Shown here in pieces: positions 53,914 through 64,000 of a stretch of DNA of 64,000 nt. The translations under genes were made by a program, and so were the position numbers. Under the pieces are notes generated by a model that did no database searches, had not been told where the DNA came from, and was given only the letters and a program-made list of their open reading frames with translations. Each line of letters opens with the position of its first letter. The first letter of the stretch is position 1. The DNA is taken from positions 372,001 through 436,000 of the forward strand of contig JAHNUO010000018.1 of NCBI GenBank assembly GCA_019787685.1. The letters run 5' to 3'. Source of the stretch: Chiua virens (lineage: Eukaryota; Basidiomycota; Agaricomycetes; Boletales; Boletaceae).

Positions 53914-55189
53914 ATGAATCCACTAGTACCAGCGCCATCAGCTCCCCAGGCCACACCACCAGTGCCGCCAGCACAGCCTAGTACACAGCCACCATTTCCA
54001 TCTGGATCATCCATGCCACCTACCATTGCTCCTCCATCATTTCCACTGACTACTTCTACTGCCGCACCCTCATCAGCTGCTGCACCCTCCATCCCACTCT
54101 ATGTCTCTACACCCATCACCCCCTTCGCCAAACATGAGAAACTCAACAATGGAAATTGGATTGCGTGGAAAATGCATATAATTGTTATTCTACAACACAA
54201 AGGGATTTGGGACATCGTAACCGGTGATACTCCTTAGCCCTCCAACCCTCCAACTAACCCCGCCGTTGTCCAATCTTGGACTGATCGTGATCTGGCAGCA
54301 CATGCCCAGATCCTCATCACTCTCACAAATGAACAGGTACTCCATGTTGTCAACTGCAGCTCTGCAGTGTAGATGTGGCAAGTGCTCTGCACCATCCATG
54401 AGCCATCACATGTCCATCTCAGGCAATACTCTGTTGGCATGCTCTGGCATATGTGTGCAACTGAAGACACAGACATCACAGAGCACATTAAGAAACTCAC
54501 TCACGTTCACCAGACTCTTTGCAAAATGTGCAGTCTGTATCTGACACTGACTTCAAAAATATCCTCCTCAAGTCTATCCCACACTCTTGGGACCTCTTTA
54601 TATCTGCTCTAGCCACACAGGACAGCACAAAGAAGATGACTGTCAACCAGCTCAAGACAACTCTGTCAGAGGAGTATCAGTGCCACAAACAGCAAAATGG
54701 AACAGGTGATACTGCCTATGCTGTTTCCAAGCCATCCTCATCCAGAAAGACTCAGAAACCATGCACCATCTGTAGCTGCATGGACCATGTCACTGCACAA
54801 TGCTGCTACAAAGGGAAAAATGTACCCAAGTGTGACATCTGTGGCAAGCTTGGACACGTAGTGAGAAGTGCTGGAAGAACCCCAAGAATAGGGGCAGGGG
54901 ATGTGTTAAAAAAGATTGTGATGACAAGGAAAAGAAGAATCCTTCATCAAACTTGACCAAAGGAAAAGGGAAAGAAAAAGTGCGTGCCAATGTTGCAGAA
55001 GAGGAATCAAGTAGCAATGAAGAACTCAAAAAGAGCTTTACCACATATGTAAATATATCTGACAAGAGCAAAATGTCAAAGGCTGATAGGGCCGATTTTT
55101 CTGCTTACTTGTGGATTATTAATTCTGGTGCAACAACACATATGTGTGCACAAATTGAGGCATTTGCGACATATCAGATGATACCTTAG
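53914..55189 (+). pseudogene. Copia 2 gag and protease
   Basis: ATG at 53,914, Pro/Ala/Ser-rich start, then a UBN2-type gag (LNNGNWIAWKMHI...). In-frame TAG near 54,236 and 54,372, frame changes near 54,520. Zinc knuckle CDICGKLGH (54,832) loses its last Cys by a one-base deletion. The protease motif reads I-N-S-G-A near 55,121: the catalytic Asp is replaced by Asn. Dead. Confidence 0.85.
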
Positions 55190-57169
55190 AAAATTGTCAG
55201 AGAACTTGGCGATAATTCTATCATTGCACGCAGACAAGGAACTGTTGTACTACAGACGTGCGTGAATGGTAAAGAGTTTACTCTATGCCTAACATGGGTA
55301 CTTCATGTACCCGAAGCCTGACAAAATCTTGTGTTGATTGGATGAATCGACAGTGCAGGTGGCAGCATCATATTTGATCGTGGCCAAACATTCCTGCATG
55401 ATGAAAAGGGGGATCCTATTGCCGTCACAACCCTAAAAGACGGGTTATATTACCTTGATGCCCAAGTTATGCCCTACTCCATGGCTAATGTCATGATAAA
55501 GATAAAACAAGCCTGGACATGGGAAGAATGGCATTGATGACTAGATCATATTGGCATCAGTGGGCTGTGCAACTTACATGGGAAGAACCTCGTTGATGGC
55601 TTCTTGCTGCATGATAGCCCACAGGACTTTGAATGTGAAGCCTGCATTAAAGCAAAAACAGAACAGAAACCCCTACCAAAAATGAGCACTCAACAAGATA
55701 GAAAACTGGGTGAACTCACTCACACCGATGTCTAGGGACTGGTGAGAACTGTGTCTCTACAAGGATATCATTACTATGTGTCATTTATTGACGATGCAAC
55801 TAGGAACTGTAAAATCAGTTTCATGAAAACAAAAGATGAAACACCTATGAAGGTGAAGCAATACCTAGTGTACATTGAGTGTCAGAACTCATTTCTGCCA
55901 AAGGTGATATGAGCTGACAATGGATGTAAGTACATCAATAAGAACTTATGGACGTGGTGCCTAAATCATGGAATCAAGATCCAAATGACAGTACCTTACA
56001 CGCCAGAACAGAATGGCATAGCCAAACGCTGGAATAAAACCATCATTGAATTAGGGCACTCCATGTTATTTGCATGAAACCTACCTAATGAATTGTGGCC
56101 AGAAGCTCTAAGCCATGTCACAAATATTTGCAACCGGGCCTATGCAAAAGCCATACCAGATAAAACGCCTCACGAGAAATGGTCAGAACAATGTCCTGAC
56201 ATCTCATCACTCCAGGAATTTGGACATCCTGTTTGGATTCTCAATCAGGAATTGAATCCATCCAAATTAGAGGCAAAGACACAACAACATACCTTCATCA
56301 GGTATGAAGATGGCCCAAGGGCGATAAAATATTATGACAGTCTGAAAAAGACAGTCAAAGTTAGTCATGAATACCAGTGACCAATGAATGCATCCCCACC
56401 TATAACCGGACAACAGTTTGAGGGGGAGGATCAAATGAGGATCAAACCTCCATCTACAACACTTAGCAAAACTGGATTGAAATGAAAAGCAACTGATGAA
56501 GCTGAAATGAGAGCTGGTAAATGTCACACGGGTGATAAAAAGGACATACCTTCACCTAAAAATAATGAGACATCCTGCCCACATCAGCAAGATGAACAAA
56601 TTAAAGACTCATCTATAAATAACAGTGACAGTGCACCCAATGGAATGCGATCAGATGGGAATGCGACTGATAATAAAAAGAAGCATCAAGCATCAGTTGT
56701 GGAGGTTCAGGATAATGATGACGTACCTGGCCTATGTCACAATGATGAAGATGAAGATGACGAAAACGATGATGACCCTGATCGTGAGAAATCAGTGTTG
56801 ACAGCAGCTGCTGCAGTATACACTGCATTTTCTGAAACAAATGTTGGCAGCAAAGATCCTAAATCGCTCAAAGAAGCAATGTGCTCACCTGAGTGGCCCA
56901 AATGGGAAAAGGATATTCAAATCGAGCTTGAGACACTGCAATGTATGGGCACATGGGAGCTTGTAGAACCTCCCAAAAATGAAAAGCCTATAACAAACAA
57001 ATGGGTCTTCATCTCAAAATATGATAAGGATGAAATCTTCCAGAAATATAAGGCCCATCTCATGGCCAGAGGGTTCAGCTATGTAGATACCAGGCATGGA
57101 CTATAATGAGACATTCTCACCTGTGGTGCGCCTTGAGATGATTCGTGCAATACTTGCGCTTGCTGTAGC
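55190..57169 (+). pseudogene. Copia 2 integrase and start of RT
   Basis: LDHIGISGLCNL and CEACIKAK (zinc domain), LGELTHTDV, FIDDATRN, ADNGCKYIN, PEQNGIAKRWNKT, then an acidic linker and RT start (EWPKWEKDIQIELETLQ, NKWVFISKYDKD, HLMARGFS). Stops are nearly all TGA where Arg is expected, e.g. before ADNG and before NLPNELWP; TAG in TDV*G stands where Trp is usual. One-base frameshift near 57,100. Confidence 0.85.
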
Positions 57170-57601
57170 TGTTACGATATCAACTTTTCCTCACTTCATA
57201 ACTCCAACTTTCGATCTATTCTAAAGATACATGCCTCATGTCAAGGCTGTCCAAAGGATCATATCCGATTGGCTGCCACAATAACACAGCACCCATCAAC
57301 ACATGTCCTTATCATTTCATTTCCCTTATCACTGATTCATCATCGGCAGTGCAAGGCTATGCTCTTATCTATGACTCATACTGATTCACACCTTATCATC
57401 CAATAGGATACATTAGGCTTATCTACGTAGTTCATACTCAGATTAGAACTCCGATATCCATGTAGTATATAAACCCCATGAATCACAACCAGAGAGCTCT
57501 AACAAAGTTCTCTTGGAGTTTTCGCCTCTTCACTGGACTAAACCCCCTCTTCACTACACCACTACAACTTTAAACAGTCTAGGTTGTTCTAGGTTGTTTC
57601 A
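57170..57601 (+). repeat. Solo LTR in copia 2 RT (432 bp)
   Basis: TGTTACGATATC to TTGTTTCA with perfect 5-bp duplication GTAGC (57,165-57,169 and 57,602-57,606). TATATAAA near 57,463. The start resembles the gypsy C LTR (TGTTACGAT). RT rejoins in frame (LAVA|KDWEIQQMDIKGAY). Confidence 0.93.
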
Positions 57602-57606
57602 GTAGC

Positions 57607-58834
57607 CAAAGATTGGGAAATCCAACAAATGGACATAAAAGGGGCTTACCTAAATGGAAAGCTCAAAGAGGACATATATATGGATCAACCCCAAGGCTAC
57701 GATAATGGCACATCTTGGCTATGCTGCCTAATAAAGACCCTGAATGGACTCAAACAATCCGGCTGGGAATGGAATGAAGAGCTTGATACCAAGCTCGGTG
57801 GGATCAATTTTAAATGTCTATATACTGATCCTTGTGTCTATATACAACATGAGGGTGATTCCATTGAAATCATAACAGTATGAGTCAATGACCTCCTACT
57901 GTTTACAAACAGTAAGGACAGAATGGTCAAACTCAAAGTCAACCTAAAAGGGTTGTTTGATATCACAGATCTAGACAAACCAAATAAGCTTGTGGGCTTA
58001 GAATTCATGCACAATCGAGAATGGGGGACATTAACGATACAGTAAACACAGTATATTGAAAGCATCCTAGAAAAATATGGTATGCATGATGCCAATGCTG
58101 TATTAACCCCACTTGATCCAAATGTCAAACTTGAGCCTTGAGAATTGAGTGCAGAGCTGTAATCCCAATTTGGGAGCTATGCATCACTCACAGGATCTCT
58201 CATGTGTGCCACCATTGGAACTCGCCCTGACATTGCATTTGCCTTAAATAAACTCTGCTCATTCAACAGTAACCCCAATCTGGCTCATTGGTCTGCTGCC
58301 AAATGAATCCTGTGTTATCTAAAAGGGACAAAGGATTTGGGGATTACCTATATGAGGAACAGTATAAATGGTGAGTTTTATGGTTATGCTGATGTAAGCT
58401 TTGCAAGTAATCATGACTTAATGTTGACCAGCAGCAATGTCTTCATCCTGAATGGTGGTGCAATTGCTTGGAGCTCAAAGAAGGAAATATCTCCCACACT
58501 CTCGACGGCTGAGGCTGAGTTCAACTCAATGGCACGTGCAGAGAAGGACATTATCTGGCTGTGAAATCTCTATAAAGAGATCGGTTATGAGCCAAAGAAA
58601 GCAATGATATTATATGGTGACAACAAATCTGCGATCACTATTATCACTAATGCCCAATTCCATAAACGAGCAAAATATTTTGACCTAAAGAATCCCCACA
58701 TGCAGAAATCAGTTCAAATTGGCTGGCTTACACTTGTGTATTGTCCAACAGATGAAATGACCGCCAATAAATTGACCAAAACCCTTCCATGTCAAAAGCA
58801 CCTTCTGCACTCCAAAGGTCTCAGCCTCTGCTAG
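57607..58834 (+). pseudogene. Copia 2 RT end and RNase H
   Basis: MDIKGAYLNG, MDQPQGY, LNGLKQSG, then V-N-D-L in place of the usual YVDD, GTRPDIAFAL, YADVSFAS, LSTAEAEFNSM, YGDNKSA, NKLTKTLP. Eight or so stops; TGA before ILCYLKG and before NLYKEIG replace expected Arg, TAA in TIQ*TQY replaces Gln. Natural end at 58,834. Confidence 0.86.
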
Positions 58835-58847
58835 GCTTGAGGAGGAG

Positions 58848-59064
58848 TGTTGGAGATCGAGCATTGAGCATTAGTATAAACATGAGCAAACCAAGCTCAG
58901 CCTCACTGTGTCAAGACAATGACTACAGATTACACATCTGAGTCGTCTGGAGACAATAGCAGTAGGATATATAAAATGTCAACCTATATCAAGGGATCCT
59001 AATTCATAGTCATCATCCCTGGCCCCCACAAGGGCTCACCTCATCTGATCCGAGTCAGTCACCA
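58848..59064 (+). repeat. 3' LTR of copia 2, truncated (217 bp)
   Basis: Matches the first 217 bp of the 5' LTR, then diverges at GTGTCAGAAG. Confidence 0.85.
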
Positions 59065-59593
59065 GTGTCAGAAGCCATGGAGTAGGCAGTTGAGGGAACA
59101 ACTTAAGATTGTGTTTGCTAAGGTTGTGTGATACATTCAATCATAGTCTCGTGTCTCATTGGTCTTCCAGGTGAAGGAGAGATATCCACAGCTCCTGGAG
59201 TATGATGGTGACTGGGTTGTAGCTGATTTCTCAAAATGTACCTTAAAAATAGTTCTGGGCGAGGAATGTAAATTTCAGATGGTTGACTACCTAGTACAGA
59301 AGTTGGTCATGCATTCCAGCCACCAAGTGACCCCACATCAGCCCTTTGAGAAGGGGGGTTGGCACTAATAAACGAGCAAGATAAATGGTATTGTTATAGT
59401 CTTGCTAATCAACGATCAACAACCTAGGTATTTTACAGTTACAAGTGATTCTTTATTAGTACAAACTCAGAAGGTTGATATTACAATTTTGACATCAGAA
59501 TTGATCAAATGCTCCTTGAAGGAGTGCTGTACTTCTCCAATCTTGCCATTCGAGAGGACAACATGCCATAAGACCAGTGTCACTATTTTTACA
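59065..59593 (+). pseudogene. Exon relic downstream of copia 2
   Basis: After an acceptor CTTCCAG (59,163-59,169) a short exon reads VKERYPQLLEYDGDWVVADFSKCTLK, a pattern common in agaric hypothetical proteins. No complete gene. The rest to 59,593 shows nothing. Confidence 0.35.
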
Positions 59594-60814
59594 TCAGGAA
59601 AAAACCCATCCATGGGGCACAATGTTTTTGTGGAGTGGATTAGTCAATGGTTGTGTGTATGAGGATAATACTTGCCATAATTTCTTCCCTTCATCAGTGG
59701 AGGTATCAAATGCTGCCACTATCCTGAGCCGGGTAACTCCACATGTGCATGCTTCATGCTTCGGAACATGCAATCCAGTGAGTGGGATGACCATGGTGGT
59801 CCCAGTGTTATTTGGACAGAAAGCTGCATTCATGTTGTGCAAACCAGGAAGGTACTGAGCACAATCCAGCACCTTCGAAATGTGGGGAGCACTAGTGTTG
59901 CCAAGCATGACCAAAAGTGTAGTTACTGAGTTGGGATGTTCAAGCTGTTGCAACAGTGATGACAGGTACTCTGGTGATCCACCAAGAGCCTGCAATGAGG
60001 GGAGATGAACAACAAGGGTTTTTGATCGTCAAGTATCACTTGAATTAATGCAGAAATGCAGAGAGATCAAATGCAGGAGTGTCACTGCAAGAACCTCAAA
60101 AGTGTATTAACCAAGCATTGGCAATCAACTTCAAGGAACTGTAGAAGGGGTAAATCCAGAACCTGAAAGAACTTCCACCACATAGTGGCAGAGAGTCCCA
60201 TGTCTTTTAGGACAAGCTCCCTGAGGGGAGAGTTGTGGAGAGTGGACACAGTAAAAGGAATAATGGGTACCGAGAAGATATTATTGCAGTCTGATGAGAA
60301 AGACTCAAGTCGGCTAGGCGCCACACAGGTAGGCTTTGGAAATGATGAGATGTAGTAGGGGAAGGGATCTGAGTGAGCAGAGTAAGAGAGCTCTTTGCAA
60401 CCAGATGCTCTGATGTCTTTGAGGAGGGCTGCAGTGCTAGATGCTGATAATGGATTATTGAAGCAGGATATATAAATGGCTGGAATATTGGTGCACTGAG
60501 GTGACTGAAAAAAAAATCTGTAGGAGGTGCAAATGGGAATCCTTTGCGTTGAAGAGGTGGCAATACAGGTTCTTGGGGCAGATGAAGTCAGCCATGCATC
60601 TCCACACTATGAGAGCTTTGTAGTTGTCTTGATCAACACTTGTCCAGAGACTGTCACCCAGTGCAAAACCAAGAGCAGCAAAAAAACATAGGGCAGCAAT
60701 ATTTTTCAAAATGATGCATACTCTTGTGCACACCCCAAGTTCCTTAGCATTGAAGAGACCCACAATTTCATGCAGTAGCTTGTTTGGAAGTATCAGGAGA
60801 GAGATGGCATGCAT
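59594..60814 (-). pseudogene. F-box/LRR-like protein, frameshifted
   Basis: ATG at 60,814: MHAISLLILPNKLLHEIVGLFNAKELGVCTRVC, an F-box-like start (LPxxLLxEIVGL...CTRVC), then CPKNLYCHLF. A one-base change near 60,457 is needed to reach STAALLKDIRASG..., RLESFSSDCNNIF, and Leu-rich units LRELVLKDMGLSATMWWKF and LPLLQFLEVDCQCL (60,215-60,085). A further frame change leads to TRLRIVAAFDTSTDEGKKLW, ending at 59,594. Known F-box proteins are substrate adaptors of SCF ubiquitin ligases. Frame breaks suggest a pseudogene. Confidence 0.5.
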
Positions 60815-60894
60815 GGCTACATTGGGATTGGTAAATTCTGCAGAGGACTGGCATTTTGCAGACAGTAGAATTGAGAATTCTAACGAAAGGAAAT

Positions 60895-61765
60895 AGTAAA
60901 GAAATTTACTGGATTGATATCTTGTGCGTGAGCGATTGTGTGCTTCATGGGTAGTAAATCACACGAGTCTTCATTCCTCTTCCACTTCAAAGACTGATAT
61001 TTGAGTCAGAAACTTTGATGCACATGAGAATGGGTAAGCATACTGGGTTAATTTCCTGCAAGGAGGTGACAACTTGAAGTGTTTGTGTCAGGTCATCCTG
61101 CCTCTGTTTCACAAGTACAGTTAGAAATTGTGATGAAAAGAAATAATAACAAACTTACTAGATTGGTACCTTGCACATCAGTGTCTGCACGCTTTGTGGG
61201 TGGTACATAAATCGTATGAATCTCCATCTCTCTTCTGCTTCAGAGGCTGGCATTGGAGACAGAAGTTCAAATGAGAAGAGCTGACCATAGAATGCTGGGT
61301 AAACCTACCAGGTTAGCCTATAATGTGGTGACAGCTAACCATGTGGGAGGTAGGATCCTGTCCTCCCCCCACTTCACACACATTAGAAAATCTGTTGAGA
61401 GGCCACAGTAAAGAAACTTACTGGAGTGGTATCTTGTACACGAGTGACTGGACACTTTGCAAGTGGTAAGTTGAATGGATCTTCGTCCCTCTTCCATTTC
61501 AAAGGCTGGCATTGGAGTCAGAAAATCCAACTAATGAGAGTTGGTAATCCTGCTGGGTTAGTCTCCTGTAAGGCAGTGACAGGTGCCCTTGTGGGTGATA
61601 AGTCATCATCCTCCCCTTGCTTCAAGTGTACGGTCAGAAAGTTTGATGGCAGAAAATACTGAATAAGCTTACAGGATTGATATTTTGTACAAGGGTGGGT
61701 ACAAGTGATAGGTCAGGTGGGTCTCCTTCATCCCTCTTTCACTTTAAATGCTAAATACCATAGTT
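60895..61765 (-). repeat. Tandem exon-like repeat, about 255 bp, four copies
   Basis: Units begin near 60,901, 61,152, 61,413 and 61,666 (spacing 251, 261, 253). On the minus strand each holds a stretch reading like LKWKRDEDPFNLPL...VTRVQDTTP or LKWKRNEDSCDLLP...AQDINP, ending at a donor GTAAGT/GTAAAT/GTAAGC, and a second stretch like LKQGEDDDLSP...VTALQETNPA. So one ancestral exon of about 28 codons seems to have doubled and then multiplied. It lies just upstream of the F-box relic. Confidence 0.55.
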
Positions 61766-62170
61766 ATGAGCAGGGTGAGGAAAGTAGATTGTGAAATGAA
61801 CTCACCTGGATACTTTGGCAGGACCTTGGGCACATAACCCACTATTGGAATAGCAGATACAACATCTTTACAATATATGTTAGGTAGATCAACTTGAGTG
61901 CCTAGATGAACAATCATGGTCAATGATGTTGACGTTAAATACGATCAGCATGTAACATACCCCCAATTGAGCTGGACAATACATCACTAGGCATGCTGTC
62001 CCAATTCCGTTGACGATAACCATGCACAACAGCCTATACCGAATCTAGACCTAAATCTTATTATTCATGGATCCAGCGATATAATTGTGAAATACATTCT
62101 GTTTTTTTTTTGTCTCTCTCTCTTTACTTTTGTCTTTCCTACAGTTGCATACAACGGGTATACTACTGTA
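61766..62170. other. No recognisable gene
   Basis: Short frames only; a T run and CTCTCTCTC near 62,102-62,124. Confidence 0.4.
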
Positions 62171-62399
62171 ACTTAGATGAGTGGCATATTAAGGGGAGTG
62201 TAGTTGCCACACAAAGTAGTGGCATAGATGGGGAAAGTGGAAGAGTTGTGCATGTGCATATTTGCCCCATAAATAGTGTTTGGCAATGGTCATCACATGC
62301 CAGTAATCCCAAATTGTCATGTGTGACAATCACTGAACACTATTTATGGAGCAAACCTTCACACACACAACTTTCCCACTTTCCACTATCATCTAAGTC
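62171..62399. repeat. MITE-like inverted-repeat element (about 229 bp)
   Basis: Ends ACTTAGATGA (62,171) and TCATCTAAGT (62,390-62,399) are exact complements. Further complementary blocks inside: GGGAAAGTGGAAGAGTTGTG with AACTTTCCCACTTTCC, and CCCCATAAATAGTGTT with AACACTATTTATGG. It can fold almost end to end and has no ORF. No clear target duplication. Confidence 0.6.
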
Positions 62400-62622
62400 A
62401 CTTTGACACAGCGGCCTTGGTGGTATTATGCCACTAGGCCACCCTACTAGTTACTATTAGTAGAATTCATGTAGGGATAGATGCAGAAAATAAAACCAAC
62501 AAAAAATGTAGAGTTGACGTCATGAAGAATTAAATTACCATTGTTCATCGTCATCGTCACCATTGCAGTCATTGTGCCTCATGATAGCACCTGCCAGTAT
62601 GTCCCTTACGTTGTCCAATTGC

Positions 62623-63037
62623 CATTAAGATATTAAGATTTGTTGTTGTCAGTGGTAGTGACTATTGCAGTTGTTTGTCATTGCCGTCACCATCATGGTC
62701 ATTGTGCCTCATGATAGCTCTGCTGGTATGTCCCTTATGTTGTTGTTGGTGGTAGTGACTCCCTGCAATGATCTGTTTATTGTGTTTACTACTCAAGTGT
62801 CATGAGAGCCGTCCCGGTACCAATATTTGTTATTGCTGATGGCATCACTTCATGATGATCTGTGATCAGTATGTCTACAATTTCATTAAGATATTAAGAT
62901 TTGTTGTTGTCAGTGGTAGTGACTATTGCAGTTGTTTGTCATTGTCATCACCATTGTGGTCATTGTGCCTCATGATAGCTCTGCCGGTATGTCCCTTATG
63001 TTGTTGTTGGTGGTAGTGACTCCCTGCAATGATCTGT
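62623..63037. repeat. 154-bp direct repeat, two copies
   Basis: 62,623-62,776 and 62,884-63,037, from CATTAAGATATTAAGATTTG to GCAATGATCTGT, with a handful of transitions. Part of a wider tract rich in TTGTTG and GTCATTG. Non-coding. Confidence 0.7.
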
Positions 63038-63147
63038 GATCAGTGTCCTGCATTCTCTCGTGCTTTGGTATATCCCTTACGTTAATGTTAATTGTCTAAC
63101 ATCACTCATCATCATTAAGATATCAAGATATTGAATCATTATTGTCC

Positions 63148-64000
63148 ATGGTATCCCAGATCGGATGCCCAATTGTCTGTCTACCATCGCTCATCTCACT
63201 AAATAGATTGTACAGTTGGTGCTTCATGAGTCCAACCTTCCCGTCCATTAGTGTCATGTCCATTCACATCGAAAAGCCAGAGTCACCGCCTTCAGCCACC
63301 TTCTCAATGCAAGCCATGGAGAAGATAGCCCATATGGTAAGCATACTATATACACTTGCAGGAGGTTAATTCAACTCCTCCGCAGGCAGAGGAATATACG
63401 AGACACTTTAGCCAGTGCCTTGGGCGCACACCCTTAGTCCCAGACCATCAAACTGGTGTTCAGGTGCATGTGATGGCTTCCTCCGACACTATCCATCCTG
63501 TCTATGCACCTTATACCCAATTTAAACCTCATGCATGTACCCCTGCTTTGTCCACTGTTGAAGATAAAACACCACCAGGTGGGGCCTCCCACAGCAGTCA
63601 TACCCCTGACCAATCTTCCTGTTGGCGATCACCTTCTCTGAACACCCTCACTTCTCGTCACAGTGCAACTCTCAGCTCTGGGATTACAGGTTCACAGACC
63701 AGCCCCATCCCAATGGACGAAATGTCATACCCACTACACCATTCAATTCCAGAATGTCCTCAGACAGGTTCAAACCTGACCCCAGGAAGTCAGATGCCAT
63801 TGGTAGGTTCACTCCTCTGCCATGTTTTGTATCCCTGATGTCCTGCAGCAAATTATTGTTCCATTCCAAACAAGCACTGGCAGTGATTGTATTGATCAAG
63901 ACCCTCCACTGGATACAGGCCTTACACCACAAAGCCAGATGCAATCAGTAGATATCTTGTATTGTGATGTTTCATTTCTCTGATGTCCTACAATAGGCTA
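63148..64000 (+). CDS. Spliced Pro/Ser/Thr-rich protein of unknown function, 3' end outside window
   Basis: Model: exon 1 63,148-63,336 (ATG GTA TCC CAG), intron 63,337-63,385 (49 nt), exon 2 63,386-63,802 (AEEYTRHFSQCLGRTPLVPDHQ...), intron 63,803-63,848 (46 nt, GTAGGT...CTGCAG), exon 3 63,849-63,947 (QIIVPFQTSTGSDCIDQDPPL...), intron 63,948-63,996 (GTAGAT...AATAG), exon 4 from 63,997. All phases join at phase 0. The last two introns resemble each other (TTTC...CTGATGTCCT), which hints at a duplicated unit. Low-complexity protein, no motif known to me. Confidence 0.4.

Larger units (their letters stand above)
53625..59064 (+). mobile_element. Ty1/copia element 2, heavily mutated
   Basis: 5' LTR 53,625-53,864, primer-binding site GGTTATGAGC at 53,865, gag, PR, IN, RT, RH, purine tract GAGGAGGAG (58,839-58,847) and a 3' LTR from 58,848 that stops matching at 59,064, about 23 bp short. 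About 17 in-frame stops, mostly TGA. A solo LTR lies at 57,170-57,601. No target duplication could be found, probably because the 3' LTR end is lost. Confidence 0.9.

Noticed and set aside
53619..59069. Target duplication of copia 2
   Set aside because: Flanks GTGCTC and GTGTCA do not match and the 3' LTR is truncated, so no claim is made.

Overview
The window looks like transposon-dense, non-genic DNA from a filamentous basidiomycete (probably Agaricomycetes). Introns in the gene fragments are short (about 46-60 nt, GT...AG). The mobile elements are the set typical of that group: Ty3/gypsy and Ty1/copia LTR elements, a Plavaka (CMC) DNA transposon, Tc1/mariner elements and an F-box/LRR-type gene relic. 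I see no intact housekeeping gene, rRNA, tRNA or CRISPR array.

1-28,900 is a nest of LTR elements. A minus-strand gypsy element (C, self-priming type) runs off the left edge; its pol is split by a Tc1 element at 1,684-3,292. It sits inside element B, whose 3' LTR lies at 19,821-25,583. Element B carries an antisense Zn2Cys6 gene that is split by element A (8,436-19,291), a full gypsy element with 883-bp LTRs. Element A has its own intact-looking antisense Zn2Cys6 gene between pol and the 3' LTR. Element D (19,978-25,031, minus strand) lies inside the 3' LTR of B; it has gag, no recognisable pol, and a truncated antisense Zn2Cys6 gene. Segment 25,584-28,046 has been inverted between two opposite LTR copies, which can be read from swapped target-site duplications.

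28,900-41,900 holds relics of probable host genes (small coiled-coil and Pro-rich proteins) broken by a solo gypsy LTR (30,367-31,120) and a copia element (32,028-39,558, duplication GAAAC) that itself contains two solo LTRs. Tandem repeats follow, including five hairpin-forming units. 41,900-45,570 has little beyond a foldback repeat. 45,575-51,530 is a decayed Plavaka transposon cut by two related Tc1 elements. 53,625-59,064 is a heavily mutated copia element with a solo LTR inside. 59,065-64,000 holds gene relics, a tandem exon-like repeat, a MITE-like repeat and the start of a spliced Pro/Ser/Thr-rich gene.

The strongest candidate for something undescribed is the A/B/D family. These gypsy elements carry an antisense, intron-containing Zn2Cys6/coiled-coil gene next to the 3' LTR. 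Their LTRs (and those of the related family E) share a dyad with CGG-type half-sites directly upstream of the TATA box. They appear to integrate with 4-bp duplications centred on CpG (NCGN). Taken together this suggests an LTR retrotransposon that encodes its own transcriptional regulator; the regulatory link is inference. In-frame stops throughout are mostly TGA at positions where CGA (Arg) is expected, i.e. CpG decay.
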